Assembly (NCBI RefSeq): GCF_029893965.1
Contig: NZ_JARXXP010000013.1
Coordinates: 114,648 to 178,647, forward strand
DNA from: Paenibacillus sp. PastM-3
GTDB taxonomy: Bacteria > Bacillota > Bacilli > Paenibacillales > Paenibacillaceae
DNA length: 64,000 nt
Direction: 5' to 3'
Shown here: in pieces, positions 17,059-29,706 of the stretch
How positions within the stretch are numbered: the stretch's first letter is position 1
Layout of the letters: each line of letters begins with the position of its first letter
Made by a program: the position numbers and the translations under genes
The notes under the pieces: model-generated
What the model saw: only the letters and a program-made list of their open reading frames with translations
Told to the model about the DNA's origin: nothing
Databases searched by the model: none

Positions 17059-18131
17059 CTGCGGACAGCCGTAATAATGATCAGAATAACAGGGATAACA
17101 ATCATGAACACCGGGTAGACCGTGTACAGCAGCCTGCCCCCTTCATCCAGATGCTCAGTGAAGCTGCGGGCATCCAGCATTGAAGTAAACAGGATGATCA
17201 GCGTACAGGGATAAAGCATCCGCCGGTACGGGAGATTGAACAACTCTGAGATTCCAATCAGGGCGGCGCTGAAAAAGACCGACATTTTGAAAAAGACCCC
17301 GATGATCAGCACCATCACCACAAAGATATCCACCCGCTGGATAAAATCCGATATAGAAATCTTGCTGATTGTCGGCATCAGCGGCAGCTGGGAACGCTTG
17401 GCGATATCCGCCCCAAGCACCGAGATGTTAAGCGCGATTGTGGCGCTGAGCAGCAGCGCTGAAACGAGCATGGCTGCAGCAATAACCCACGGGCCTTTGC
17501 GGACATCGGACAGGTAGGGCATAAGCATGGTAAAGACAATCATTTCCCCGAACGGAAACATATAATTCTGATGTACCACCGAATCCATTACCGGCCGGAA
17601 GCCATCCCCCAGCACAGGCAGCAGATGCTGCAGATTAATTGAACCTGAAAGGATGAGCAGAACCATACTGAATACTCCGATCATTAAAACAATAATGGTA
17701 AACACCAGCGAAGTCCGTGTAAGCACCTCTGTACCCTTATGCAGCACATAGGAGCTCGACAGAATCATCAGCATGCTGAGAATAAACAGCGGTGTGTTGT
17801 GCATCGTGGCCATTGCCAGCATCGTGCTTCCGTCACGCAGGCCCCTGCCGGAGAGGTTCATGTACAAAATAATGTACAGCAGCGCAACTGGTGTCCCGGC
17901 TGTTTTGCCCAGAAGCTTGCGGGTATAGCCTGTAAATGTGAGTTCCGGATGCTTTCTGTACAGATAGGCATACCCCGAAAACATCAGCAGGCCGGCCAGC
18001 GAGCCGACCAGAATTGACAGCCAGGCATCCCTGCCGGCTGCCATGCCCAGATTGACGACCAGCGAGGTCCCCAGTTCAAACAGAAGTGTAATGCTGAAAA
18101 ACTGGAGTAATCCTATTTTCACTTTTCCCAT
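17031..18131 (-). CDS. gerKB: Spore germination permease subunit GerKB (GerB / spore permease family)
   Basis: This 366-residue protein has about ten hydrophobic segments spread over its length, as in the amino-acid/polyamine-like GerAB permeases. It begins KIGLLQFFSITLLFELGTSLV and contains PFGEMIVFTMLMPYL, both typical. In the inner spore membrane it is thought to bind the germinant and pass the signal. It is the last gene of an A-C-B ordered operon, 17 bases after gerKC, with GGAGGAACAG before the ATG. A-C-B order resembles gerK of B. subtilis; the actual germinant cannot be read from sequence. Confidence 0.9.
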   Translation of the reverse strand: MGKVKIGLLQFFSITLLFELGTSLVVNLGMAAGRDAWLSILVGSLAGLLMFSGYAYLYRKHPELTFTGYTRKLLGKTAGTPVALLYIILYMNLSGRGLRDGSTMLAMATMHNTPLFILSMLMILSSSYVLHKGTEVLTRTSLVFTIIVLMIGVFSMVLLILSGSINLQHLLPVLGDGFRPVMDSVVHQNYMFPFGEMIVFTMLMPYLSDVRKGPWVIAAAMLVSALLLSATIALNISVLGADIAKRSQLPLMPTISKISISDFIQRVDIFVVMVLIIGVFFKMSVFFSAALIGISELFNLPYRRMLYPCTLIILFTSMLDARSFTEHLDEGGRLLYTVYPVFMIVIPVILIIITAVRSYFSEPRPG

Positions 18132-18148
18132 ACTGTTCCTCCACCACT

Positions 18149-19360
18149 CTACGGATTAACCTGAAATGAGTTGCTGCGCATATCGGTATGTCTGATGACT
18201 GCATCGGCCTCTATCCGGAATTCGCAGGCCGCAAAGACATCCTCCCAGTGATCCCTTACCTTTTTCCAGCCTTGCGGATTTTTGCGCTCCATTACCTGTC
18301 CGAACCCGATATAGTCACTTTTATACTTTTTGGCCGTTTCAATGGCTGCCCTGATTTTTGTAGCGGTATCCTCTATCAGCAGGGGTGAAAGATTCTGAAG
18401 GGTCTCAGGGGAAGTCAGATCCAGGCTGTTTGGACTTTCCTTGATTGCAGCCTGCTGGCTTATTTTCACTATAAAAACGGGATGCTCCGGATCCGCTGCC
18501 TTGACCCTGACTTCAAGCTGGGACTGGTATACATTAAAGGCAATAAATCCTGAACCCGGATACCGGATGACTGCCGGATAGCCTTTGATTTTATTGTGCA
18601 AAAGCGCTGTCCCCAGCGCAGTATTCCCCTTCAGCCAGCCCTTCAGCCTGTCATCCTTAAAAGCGGCTAGCTCTGTTACTTTGATGACTGCATGCGGGGC
18701 AATGGTTTTCATGTTGTCATTCGTATCCGCAGCTTCAGGGTTGCCGTCAATAATGACACCGTTAATGACCGGCCCCCCTCCCCTGAGCTGAATCCCCCTG
18801 ATTACATCATCAACTTCCATCCGGTAGTTATAGCCAAACTGCTTGGAAGTGGTATCAAGCTTCTCTACCAGGTCATTGGCGGGAATCTTGCTGAATACGG
18901 TCATGGTTGACAGGATATCATTCGCCTGCTGTCCTTTGGCTACAAAAATGAGGCTGGTTAACCGGGTATCGCTTTCCCGCTCAAGCACATCCATCATATC
19001 TTTGATGCCTTCCTGCGCTACCTTCTCGGAAATAACCAGCACGCGGACATGACCGAGGGACAAGAACCGGGCAGTCTGGCGGGAAGCACTGGCCAGTGCC
19101 TCGAACATTGTACGGCCCTTGCCTGTATACAGGGCCACCGGTGAGATGCCGCGAGCGTTTTCTCCGGAAATTTCGTCGGCGACAATGACCTGGAAGGAGA
19201 GGACATATTTTTCGGCCTCCCCCTCACCACGGTCTATGGCGACACCGGACACGATTGCCCGCCGGTTAAGCTCGACACTGTCCCAGCATCCGGCCAGCAC
19301 AAGGGGAATGACCAGCTGGGCTGTAATAAGCAATACCAAAGAGAAGCTACTTTTCTTCAC
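18149..19360 (-). CDS. gerKC: Spore germination lipoprotein subunit GerKC (Ger(x)C family)
   Basis: This 403-residue lipoprotein starts at GTG 19360 with AAGGAGG nine bases upstream, inside the end of gerKA. A signal peptide (KKSSFSLVLLITAQLVIP) ends in the lipobox LVLAGC. GCWDSVELNRRAIVSGVAID right after it is diagnostic of the Ger(x)C family. Mature protein anchored on the outer face of the inner spore membrane would form the C subunit of the receptor. An upstream in-frame start would add 25 residues before the signal peptide and is unlikely. Confidence 0.92.
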   Translation of the reverse strand: MKKSSFSLVLLITAQLVIPLVLAGCWDSVELNRRAIVSGVAIDRGEGEAEKYVLSFQVIVADEISGENARGISPVALYTGKGRTMFEALASASRQTARFLSLGHVRVLVISEKVAQEGIKDMMDVLERESDTRLTSLIFVAKGQQANDILSTMTVFSKIPANDLVEKLDTTSKQFGYNYRMEVDDVIRGIQLRGGGPVINGVIIDGNPEAADTNDNMKTIAPHAVIKVTELAAFKDDRLKGWLKGNTALGTALLHNKIKGYPAVIRYPGSGFIAFNVYQSQLEVRVKAADPEHPVFIVKISQQAAIKESPNSLDLTSPETLQNLSPLLIEDTATKIRAAIETAKKYKSDYIGFGQVMERKNPQGWKKVRDHWEDVFAACEFRIEADAVIRHTDMRSNSFQVNP

Positions 19361-20999
19361 CTCGCCCAACCTCCTTGTCTTCCTGCCTGCCGGCAGCATC
19401 GTTACTGCGTATGAGAGGCGCCAGCGCAGCTTCATGGCCGGTCGTCATCCGTTTGTAATCCGGCATTTCCTTCCTGATCTGCGCCGGTGATTTGCCGGGC
19501 TTCATAAGCCAGAGCGGCAGCCGGAGAAGGGTGTCCTTCTGCCCTTTTACAGACAACGGCACGAACGGCGATAAATAAGGAATACCGAATGAACGCAGGC
19601 TGTTCATATGCGCTACCAGCACGATCAGGCCGAGCGTAATGCCGTAGAAGCCGAACATCCCGCCCAGCAGCAGAAATCCGAAACGGAAGATCCGCCCGGC
19701 GATCGCCATGTTATAAGCCGGGATGGCAAAACTCGCAATACCTGTCAGAGCAATAACGATAACCATAATGGGAGTTATAATGCCGGCTTCCACGACAGCT
19801 GAACCGAGAATCAGCGCCCCGACAACCGAAACAGTCTGTCCGATTACACGCGGCATCCGTACACCGGCTTCACGAAGGATTTCAAAAGCCCCCTCCATCA
19901 GCAGCGCTTCAACAAAGGCCGGGAACGGCACGGTTTCCCGCTGTGAGAGCAGATTAATAAGCAGGGTGGTCGGAATCATTTCATAATGATAGGTTGTTAA
20001 GGCAATATACACTGAGGGGCCGAGCAGCAGTACTATAAAACTGACATACCGGACAATCCGCATAAGGATCGCAATGTCAAAGCGTTGCGAATAGTCTTCG
20101 GCGGACTGGAAAAACTGGGTGAACACTGCGGGCAGAATCAGCACAAACGGGGTTCCGTCAATAATGATGACCACCCTGCCTTCGAGCAGATTTCCTGCAG
20201 CTACGTCAGGGCGTTCTGAATTATAAATGGTCGGGAAGGGGGTAAACGTTTTATCCTGGATCAGCTCTTCTATGAATCCCGATTCCAGCACTTCGTCTAT
20301 CGCAATTTTGTTCAGCCGGCTCCGGACTTCCTCCACCAGATCCTTCCCTGCTATTTCTTTCATATAGAGCATAGCTACATGGGTCTGTGTTTCTGTGCCG
20401 ACTCTCGTATATTCCAGCCGCAGCTTCGGTGATTTGATCCGCCGGCGGATCAGGGATATGTTCGTGGCCACAGATTCTACGAACCCGTCCTTTGGCCCGC
20501 GTACGACCATTTGGGAGGATGACTCCTCTACGGAGCGTGACTCCCCGCCCTTGGTATCACAGAGAACCGCACTCAAGCAGCCCTCAATAAGAACAGCCGT
20601 ATCTCCCGACAGCACAGCCAGCAGCAGATCATTCCAGCCATCAGTGACCTCGGCATCCCCCAGCTCCAGAATACCGTCAAGCAGCACAGCCTGAATCCGG
20701 GCAGGATTTGCTGTATCCTCCGGGAGCTTCTGCGGCTCCGCCAGGAGCGAGCCGATTACAAATTCATTGACGGCAGCCGGGTCCGCCAGCCCGCTGATAT
20801 GGATTGCCGCCGCCTGGACACGGCGCTCTCCTCCGATCTGGAGCCTGCGCACTTTAAGATCCGGGCTCTCCCCAAGCTCGGTCCGGATATTACGGATCGT
20901 CTCGTCCAGATCTTCTGTTAATCCGGATGTTCTGCCGCCTGTGCCCGTCAGACCGGCTGCCTCCGCCTGGCTGTCCATGCTCCGCCGACTGCTGCTCAT
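19347..20999 (-). CDS. gerKA: Spore germination subunit GerKA (GerA family)
   Basis: This is a 550-residue GerA-type protein with a soluble N-terminal domain (about 1-290), a membrane domain with several helices (about 290-480; for example LLGPSVYIALTTYHYEMIPT and ALLMEGAFEILREAGVRMPR) and a cytoplasmic tail. The TLLINLLSQRETVPFPAFVE stretch is highly conserved in the family. Recent structural work on GerA family A subunits describes an oligomeric ion-channel role. The ATG follows GGGGGGAG. It leads the gerKA-KC-KB operon and overlaps gerKC by 14 bases. Confidence 0.93.
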   Translation of the reverse strand: MSSSRRSMDSQAEAAGLTGTGGRTSGLTEDLDETIRNIRTELGESPDLKVRRLQIGGERRVQAAAIHISGLADPAAVNEFVIGSLLAEPQKLPEDTANPARIQAVLLDGILELGDAEVTDGWNDLLLAVLSGDTAVLIEGCLSAVLCDTKGGESRSVEESSSQMVVRGPKDGFVESVATNISLIRRRIKSPKLRLEYTRVGTETQTHVAMLYMKEIAGKDLVEEVRSRLNKIAIDEVLESGFIEELIQDKTFTPFPTIYNSERPDVAAGNLLEGRVVIIIDGTPFVLILPAVFTQFFQSAEDYSQRFDIAILMRIVRYVSFIVLLLGPSVYIALTTYHYEMIPTTLLINLLSQRETVPFPAFVEALLMEGAFEILREAGVRMPRVIGQTVSVVGALILGSAVVEAGIITPIMVIVIALTGIASFAIPAYNMAIAGRIFRFGFLLLGGMFGFYGITLGLIVLVAHMNSLRSFGIPYLSPFVPLSVKGQKDTLLRLPLWLMKPGKSPAQIRKEMPDYKRMTTGHEAALAPLIRSNDAAGRQEDKEVGRGEEK

Positions 21000-21102
21000 C
21001 GGACTCCCCCCTTCTGATAATGGTTCCTATTATTCGCGGATCTTCCTGCCATTATTCGGCTATCCGGCCGGATTGAAACGCAAAACAAACCACAACAGCT
21101 AT

Positions 21103-21148
21103 AAAAAAAGGATGTCCGCAAGCCGCGTGGCTTACCGGACATCCTTTT
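21103..21148 (-). terminator. Strong terminator after dapF (usable in both directions)
   Basis: GGATGTCCG and CGGACATCC pair around an inner AAGCC/GGCTT stem. On the minus strand the hairpin ends in TTTTTTT, closing the dapF transcript; on the plus strand it ends in TTTTA. It also insulates gerKA. Confidence 0.85.
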
Positions 21149-21189
21149 ATTGGCTGCTGCAGTATAATGTGCGTGATGCGCCTGCCTGA

Positions 21190-22026
21190 TTACACTTCTA
21201 CAGAACCGGTATAGACCACCTGAGCCGGGCCAGTCATATACACATGATTATCCTGTTCATTCCATTCGATGAACAGATCTCCGCCTTTAAGGCTAATTAC
21301 CGCCGAGCGGTCTGTCAGATTATTCAGCACAGACGATACCAGCGTTGCACAGGCTCCGGTACCGCAGGCCAAGGTAGGACCTGCACCGCGTTCCCAGACC
21401 CGCATATCCACATGTCCGCGGTCACGGACGGTTGCAAACTCTACATTGACCTTTCTAGGGAACAAGGGATGGACCTCCAGCTTCGGTCCCCAGGTAGCCA
21501 GGTCAAAACTGACAGCATCATCCACATAGATCACACAGTGAGGATTGCCCATCGAAACGGCGGTAAACTTGAATTCAGCTCCATCCGTTTCAATCGGCTG
21601 ATCCAGCACCGGCTCGGCATCGATCGCTACCGGAATCTGTGTGCCGGACAATACCGGCTCACCCATATCTACCGTTACGGTTTCAACCACACCGTCCTTC
21701 ACCTTCAGCGACACCTTCTGCTCGCCTGCGCCAATAGTCTCGATCACAATCTCCTCTGACTCCACCAGCCCGTGCTCATAAACGTACTTGGAGACACAGC
21801 GGATGGCGTTGCCGCATTGTTCGGCTTCAGAGCCGTCCGAGTTCATAATGCGCATCATATAGTCGCCGCGTTCGGACGGCAGAATGTATACAAGCCCGTC
21901 GGCACCGATTCCAAAGAACCGGTTACACAGCTTCACTGCCAGCTCTGCAGCATTAGCCGGCAGCTCCTGCTCGCCGAATATGATAATAAAGTCATTGCCA
22001 AGACCGTGCATTTTTGTAAATTCCAT
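21190..22026 (-). CDS. dapF: Diaminopimelate epimerase
   Basis: DapF interconverts LL- and meso-diaminopimelate for lysine and peptidoglycan synthesis. The N-terminus MEFTKMHGLGNDFI is diagnostic. The two catalytic cysteines are in EQCGNAIRCVSKY and LACGTGACATL. The ATG at 22026 has GGAGTG upstream and gives 278 residues; an 11-residue upstream extension has no support. The gene is monocistronic between two terminator or promoter regions. Confidence 0.97.
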   Translation of the reverse strand: MEFTKMHGLGNDFIIIFGEQELPANAAELAVKLCNRFFGIGADGLVYILPSERGDYMMRIMNSDGSEAEQCGNAIRCVSKYVYEHGLVESEEIVIETIGAGEQKVSLKVKDGVVETVTVDMGEPVLSGTQIPVAIDAEPVLDQPIETDGAEFKFTAVSMGNPHCVIYVDDAVSFDLATWGPKLEVHPLFPRKVNVEFATVRDRGHVDMRVWERGAGPTLACGTGACATLVSSVLNNLTDRSAVISLKGGDLFIEWNEQDNHVYMTGPAQVVYTGSVEV

Positions 22027-22109
22027 TATAAGGTCCACTCCTAAAAGGTTTGTTAGCATTCACATGTGAACCAAGCATACCTCAAGGAGCGGGGACAATG
22101 CTATTGATT

Positions 22110-24929
<2,820 letters not shown>

Positions 24930-25122
24930 ATCGTTTCTTTCCCCTCCCGGTCGTTTCTTGACTTCCGGCGGCGCACAGCTTTTCCACCTGTTCATGACCA
25001 AGTGTATTCATGGTCGTCCCAAAATATCACTGCCCGTCTGCTTTCCCTTTTGCGCGAATGTGATAAAGTATGGCATCATAGGGAGTAGCACTTAATCATT
25101 TTGCGACAGGAGAGCTTTTATC

Positions 25123-26994
25123 ATGGCATTAGACGGTATTGTTACCAGAGCGATCGTGCACGAGCTTCAGGCCTTTATCGGTGCGCGCGTCGGCAAAATA
25201 TATCAGCCCAGCACACACGATCTTATATTCATCCTGCGCGGCGCGGGAGGCGGAGGCAAGCTGCTGCTGTCTGCGAACCCTACCTATCCCCGCCTGCACC
25301 TGAGCGAACGCAGCAGCGTCAATCCGGCGGAGGCGCCGATGTTCTGCATGCTGCTGCGCAAGCATTGTGAAGGGGGAACCATTGAGAGCATTGCCCAGGT
25401 CGGCATGGAGCGGATCATCCATATCAATATCCGGACCCGTGACGAGCTTGGCGATGTCTCGGCTAAACAGCTGATCATTGAGCTGATGGGCCGCCACAGC
25501 AACATCATTCTTACCGATCTTGCCAGCGGCACGATCATTGACGGCATCCATCATGTGACCCCGTCAATCAGCAGCTACCGGGTTGTCATGCCCGGAGCCG
25601 CTTACACCGAGCCGCCGCAGCAGCATAAGCTGAATCCGCTGGAGGTCGGCGAAGAAGCATTCATCAAGCTGATGGCAGACGCTGAGGAAGCCGCACTGCT
25701 GGGCGAAAGCGAAGTAAAGGCTGAGCCCGAGGACATGATCGAAGGAGATATTGCCGAACTGCTGCGTTCACTGGAAGGACCGGTGCAAGACGGAAGCGGC
25801 GGACCTGCTCCTTCAGCAGACCCTGCGGGCTGGCTCGTACATGCCTTCAGCGGGGTAAGCCCACTGATCGCCGGAGAAATTCTGTATAGAGCAGGCAAGG
25901 AGGTTGTACCGCAGAGTCCGGTGGCGCCTGCAAAGCTGTGGGCAGCATTTGATTCCGTAATGACGCCTGTAAGGGAGTTCCGGTTCGCTCCGGTTTCCGG
26001 CAATAATGCCAAGGGCAAGCCGGTCTTTTCCGCCATTCCTCTGAGTGTGCTGGGCGAAGAGGTCCGGCATTACAGCACGATCAGCAGCTGCCTGGAGGAA
26101 TATTACGGGGATAAGGCAGAACGCGATACAGTCAAGCAGCGTGTCGCCGACCTGATACGCTTTCTCACCAACGAGCGGAGCAAGAATGTGAAGAAGCTGG
26201 CCAAGCTGCAGAAGGATCTGGAGGAAGCAGATGATGCGGACCAGTACCGGATCTGGGGAGAGCTGCTTTTTGCCTCCCTGCATGCCGTGTCCAAGGGCGA
26301 CAAGGAAGCCCGGCTGGTGAACTATTATGATGAAAATCAGGCAGAAATCACGATTCCGCTTGATCCGCTGCTCACTCCGTCGGACAATGCGCAGCGTTAT
26401 TTCAAGAAATACAACAAGTACAAGAACAGCCTGCTTGTGATTGAAGAGCAGCAGGCCAAGACACATGAAGAGATCACCTACATGGAGACGCTGCTGCAGC
26501 AGCTTGCCCATGCCTCGCTTAACGATATCGAGGAGATCCGCGATGAGCTGATCAGCCAGGGCTACCTGCGCGACCGCAGCAAAAAGGGTAAAAAGAAGAA
26601 GAAGGCTACCCGGCCGACCGTCCAGGTCTATACCTCATCCGAGGGTGTGGATATATATGTCGGCAAGAACAACCTGCAGAACGAATACGTCACAAACCGC
26701 CTGGCCTCGCCTAATGACACCTGGCTGCATACCAAGGACATTCCCGGATCGCACGTCGTGATCCGCAGTGAGGCGTTCGGGGATGCCACCCTGGACGAAG
26801 CGGCGCAGCTGGCTGCTTATTACAGCCAGGCCAAACAGTCGAGCAGCGTTCCGGTTGACTGCACCCTGATCCGCCATGTCCGCAAGCCAAGCGGTGCGAA
26901 GCCCGGCTTCGTCATTTATGACCATCAGAAGACGCTGTTTGTCACACCGGATGAAGAGCGGATTAAAAGCCTGCCGAATACGCTGAGAAGCTGA
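25123..26994 (+). CDS. rqcH: Ribosome quality control protein RqcH (NFACT / FbpA)
   Basis: This 623-residue NFACT protein binds stalled 50S subunits and recruits Ala-tRNA to add C-terminal alanine tails. The NFACT-N domain begins MALDGIVTRAIVHELQAFIG; a middle coiled-coil region (about 340-450) contains VKKLAKLQKDLEEADD; the C-terminal NFACT-R domain contains VGKNNLQNEYVTNRLASPND and TKDIPGSHVVIR. The length matches the family, and GGAGAG precedes the ATG. The homologue was once described as a fibronectin-binding protein (FbpA). It is transcribed alone and closed by a strong terminator. Confidence 0.95.
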   Translation: MALDGIVTRAIVHELQAFIGARVGKIYQPSTHDLIFILRGAGGGGKLLLSANPTYPRLHLSERSSVNPAEAPMFCMLLRKHCEGGTIESIAQVGMERIIHINIRTRDELGDVSAKQLIIELMGRHSNIILTDLASGTIIDGIHHVTPSISSYRVVMPGAAYTEPPQQHKLNPLEVGEEAFIKLMADAEEAALLGESEVKAEPEDMIEGDIAELLRSLEGPVQDGSGGPAPSADPAGWLVHAFSGVSPLIAGEILYRAGKEVVPQSPVAPAKLWAAFDSVMTPVREFRFAPVSGNNAKGKPVFSAIPLSVLGEEVRHYSTISSCLEEYYGDKAERDTVKQRVADLIRFLTNERSKNVKKLAKLQKDLEEADDADQYRIWGELLFASLHAVSKGDKEARLVNYYDENQAEITIPLDPLLTPSDNAQRYFKKYNKYKNSLLVIEEQQAKTHEEITYMETLLQQLAHASLNDIEEIRDELISQGYLRDRSKKGKKKKKATRPTVQVYTSSEGVDIYVGKNNLQNEYVTNRLASPNDTWLHTKDIPGSHVVIRSEAFGDATLDEAAQLAAYYSQAKQSSSVPVDCTLIRHVRKPSGAKPGFVIYDHQKTLFVTPDEERIKSLPNTLRS

Positions 26995-27011
26995 ACCTGC
27001 ATAAACCAGAA

Positions 27012-27057
27012 CAAGCCGAACCGCTGGAAGGATAAACTTCCTGCGGTTCGGCTTTTC
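27012..27057 (+). terminator. Rho-independent terminator after rqcH
   Basis: A long stem (AAGCCGAACCGC pairing with GCGGTTCGGCTT, with an inner GGAAG/CTTCC pair) is followed by TTTTCTATT. Confidence 0.88.
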
Positions 27058-27139
27058 TATTGGATGCTGCTACGGTCAATAGAGCAGCTGACAGTTTCAT
27101 AGATCCGGAGGCACATCATAAGCGTTCCGCACGTCAAGG

Positions 27140-28045
27140 TTATCTGCGGTCACCTGCAGCATCACGGAGCTGCTTCAGCACATCCGCCGGTACGCTTACG
27201 CTGCCCAGATCGCCATGGAATATGATGCCCTGACGCGCACCGTGAAAGTCCGAGCCGCCGGTAACAAGCAGCCCGTATTGCTCTGCCATCGCCATATAAC
27301 GTGCAGCATCTTCAGGACTGTGATCCGAATGATGCGCTTCGATGCCCCGCAGCCCGCTGCGGGCAATAATGCCCCGCACCAGCTCATCATCGCCGTAAAT
27401 GCCGGGATGGGCGAGCACCGGCGTCCCGCCTGCTTGAATGATCCATTCACAAGCTACCTCCGGTGTAATGCGCGGGGGTGAGACATAAGCCGCTGCGCCC
27501 TCAGCAAGATATTGGTCAAAGGCATCACGCATGTCGGCAGCAGCCCCGAGCCGTACCAGCTCATCGGCAATATGCGGCCGTCCGATGCTCTCGTCTGGCT
27601 TCAATGCACGGCCGAGATTGGCAAGCACCTGCTCCAGTGTAATATCAATACCAAGTTCACGCAGCCTGGCCAGGATCGCTTCGTTCCGGGCAGCCCGGGT
27701 ATCCCGCTGGGCTGCCAGCCTGGAGAGAAACAGCTCCTGTTCAGTATCTATATAATAGCCCAGAACATGTATCTCCTTGCCTTCTGCACGGGTGCTGATC
27801 TCTACTCCCGGTACGACAGTAATGCCGTATTTCCGTCCTGCCTCCAGCGCTTCCGCAACGCCGCTGACCGTATCATGGTCCGTGATCGCTACGGCCGACA
27901 GTCCTTTATCAAAGGCGATCCGTACATTCTCCGCCGGCGGCTGCATGCCATCCGAAGCCTGCGTATGCGTATGCAGGTCGGCATATCCCTGCAGTCCGGT
28001 CCGGCCGGTTTCTTTTAACATAATGTCATCCTGCTGATTGTCCAT
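27140..28045 (-). CDS. PHP-domain phosphoesterase (nucleoside bisphosphate phosphatase / TrpH-like)
   Basis: About 301 residues with all PHP metal-binding motifs in order: DLHTHTQASDG, ITDHDTVSG, PGVEIS, LAHPG, HHSDHS and GSDFHGAR. The closest well-known type is the TrpH/YciV group, which acts on 3',5'-nucleoside bisphosphates or trims RNA 5' ends. The exact substrate is inferred, not seen. The ATG at 28045 has GGGGTGG five bases upstream; a GTG at 28054 is an alternative. It stands alone between rqcH and a LysR gene. Confidence 0.85.
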   Translation of the reverse strand: MDNQQDDIMLKETGRTGLQGYADLHTHTQASDGMQPPAENVRIAFDKGLSAVAITDHDTVSGVAEALEAGRKYGITVVPGVEISTRAEGKEIHVLGYYIDTEQELFLSRLAAQRDTRAARNEAILARLRELGIDITLEQVLANLGRALKPDESIGRPHIADELVRLGAAADMRDAFDQYLAEGAAAYVSPPRITPEVACEWIIQAGGTPVLAHPGIYGDDELVRGIIARSGLRGIEAHHSDHSPEDAARYMAMAEQYGLLVTGGSDFHGARQGIIFHGDLGSVSVPADVLKQLRDAAGDRR

Positions 28046-28159
28046 CTCTGCCACCCCGTTGTTCTAAAGTAGGTACGCGGTTCATACTATCCCATTCCTC
28101 ACGGAGAATACCCATCTTGATTGCATCTTAATGCTTGCCACAAGCCAGCCCCTGTCGTA

Positions 28160-29059
28160 CTACCGGTCGTCCTTATGCTCACGCAGATAAGTCAGGAAGG
28201 TGACTGCCGGGATCGGCAGCAGCGTAGACTTCAGATGAATGGCATAGAACTGCCGCTTGAAGGAGGCATCCGTAATATCGACAACCTTGAGCAGCCCCAG
28301 CGCCACTTCATGCTTGACCGAGGACGTAGAGATAATCGTGATCCCCAGGCCGGCTTCTACCGCCGATTTTACCGCACCGGTACTGCCCAGCTCCATGACG
28401 ATTCTCATGGCTCCCGGATCAAGCCCTTTGTCGAGCAGTTGCTCCTCCATCACAATACGGGTACCCGACCCCTGTTCCCGCAGAACAAACGGGTATTGCA
28501 GCGCATCCGCCAGGGTAACCTCCTCCTGATCGGCCAGCGGATGCCCCCACGGTACGATCAGCTTCAGCTCATCCCCCATCACCGGCTCCAGCATCATGGC
28601 CGGATGGGCTACCGGCGCTTCAACCAGCCCGAAGTCCAGCTGATGCTTATGAATCTCCTCAATAATCTGTGAGGTATTCATAACTTTCATGTTAATAGAG
28701 ATATTCGGATAGTCTTTGCCGAACGGCCCAAGCAGGCGCGGCAGCACATATTCGCCGATGGTCAGGCTCGCCCCGAGCTGCAGCCGTCCCTCCAGCATAT
28801 GCGTGAATGCCGACATGGCCTGATCCGCTTCGCGGATCAGCTGGATGCTCCGCCGTGCATACGGCAGGAGCACCTGTCCCGCTTCCGAGAGCACGATCTT
28901 CTTGCTGGAGCGGTCAAACAGCTTGGTGCCGAAATAATCCTCAAGCGCCTGCACCTGCATCGTAACCGCAGGCTGTGTCATATGCAGCCGCTGGGCGGCT
29001 GCCGAGAAGCTTCCCTGCTCGGATACCGTATAAAAAATATGAAGCTGATGAAAATTCAT
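28160..29059 (-). CDS. LysR-family transcriptional regulator (CysL-like)
   Basis: At 299 residues it has the LysR winged helix-turn-helix at the N-terminus (MNFHQLHIFYTVSEQGSFSA, then AAQRLHMTQPAVTMQVQALE) and a two-lobe effector-binding domain. Its sequence resembles CysL/YwfK-type regulators. No divergent target gene is adjacent, since the upstream neighbour is co-directional and ends in a terminator. The regulon therefore cannot be inferred from position. Confidence 0.88.
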   Translation of the reverse strand: MNFHQLHIFYTVSEQGSFSAAAQRLHMTQPAVTMQVQALEDYFGTKLFDRSSKKIVLSEAGQVLLPYARRSIQLIREADQAMSAFTHMLEGRLQLGASLTIGEYVLPRLLGPFGKDYPNISINMKVMNTSQIIEEIHKHQLDFGLVEAPVAHPAMMLEPVMGDELKLIVPWGHPLADQEEVTLADALQYPFVLREQGSGTRIVMEEQLLDKGLDPGAMRIVMELGSTGAVKSAVEAGLGITIISTSSVKHEVALGLLKVVDITDASFKRQFYAIHLKSTLLPIPAVTFLTYLREHKDDR

Positions 29060-29099
29060 GTATTCAGGACTCCTTCAATGCTGTATAGATCAATCTTGT

Positions 29100-29137
29100 T
29101 AAAAAAGGCATGCGGTTCTCGGCCGCATGCCTTTTTG
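29100..29137 (-). terminator. Strong bidirectional terminator between the LysR gene and the 147-residue gene
   Basis: AAAAGGCATGCGG and CCGCATGCCTTTT form a 13-bp perfect stem with a seven-base loop. The minus strand ends in TTTTTT. It closes the hypothetical gene at 29152-29595 and isolates the LysR gene. Confidence 0.88.
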
Positions 29138-29151
29138 CGTACTGCTGCGCG

Positions 29152-29595
29152 CTATCTGCGTTTGCGGCGCTTCTTCATCAGCTTCATCCGGCGGGAATTC
29201 CGCAGACGCGAGAAGTAGCCCTGCAGATCCCGCAGCTGTGGAGTCGCCGAGATCCGCCCCAGAAAGGAGACAATCACCATCACGTGCAGCGGCCGGCCGG
29301 ACAGGCTGGTGACACCCTCCAACTCCTTGAACTCTGCAATCACAACGATATCTCCATCGATCAAATAGGCGTTGTATTTGCTCTGCAGATACGGCTTGAT
29401 CCGGTTCTGCTTCAGGCATTGCCACAAAAAAGCGGCGGGTTCCAAACCGGCCTCTTCCTCCCGGCTGACCCGGTCCGCATAGCGGCTCTGCGCGTGGCTT
29501 GTTATCATAATATCAGCGACCCTGTAGTCATTCAGCATGATGTGAAAAGGCTCATATGCCCCCCACCAGTCTAACCCTTTGCCATGCATCATCAT
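29152..29595 (-). CDS. Conserved-looking hypothetical protein with a strongly basic C-terminal tail
   Basis: I do not recognise this roughly 147-residue protein. Three consecutive ATG codons (29595, 29592, 29589) follow GGTGGAG, so the exact start is open. The body contains ITSHAQSRYADRVSREEE and PYLQSKYNAYLIDGDIVVIA. The last 20 residues are packed with Arg and Lys (SRRMKLMKKRRKRR), which suggests contact with nucleic acid or membrane lipid. There is no signal peptide or membrane helix. It has its own terminator and lies downstream of the EAL / CBS-GGDEF pair. Confidence 0.7.
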   Translation of the reverse strand: MMMHGKGLDWWGAYEPFHIMLNDYRVADIMITSHAQSRYADRVSREEEAGLEPAAFLWQCLKQNRIKPYLQSKYNAYLIDGDIVVIAEFKELEGVTSLSGRPLHVMVIVSFLGRISATPQLRDLQGYFSRLRNSRRMKLMKKRRKRR

Positions 29596-29706
29596 CACTC
29601 TCCACCGGAAGGGTCTAGGGCATGCTCTTATTGTTGTCAATCTTACCGCATTGACGCAGCTTGTTCAAGCATGCCGCTCCGGGGACGGCCGGTATCAGGC
29701 TTGCAG

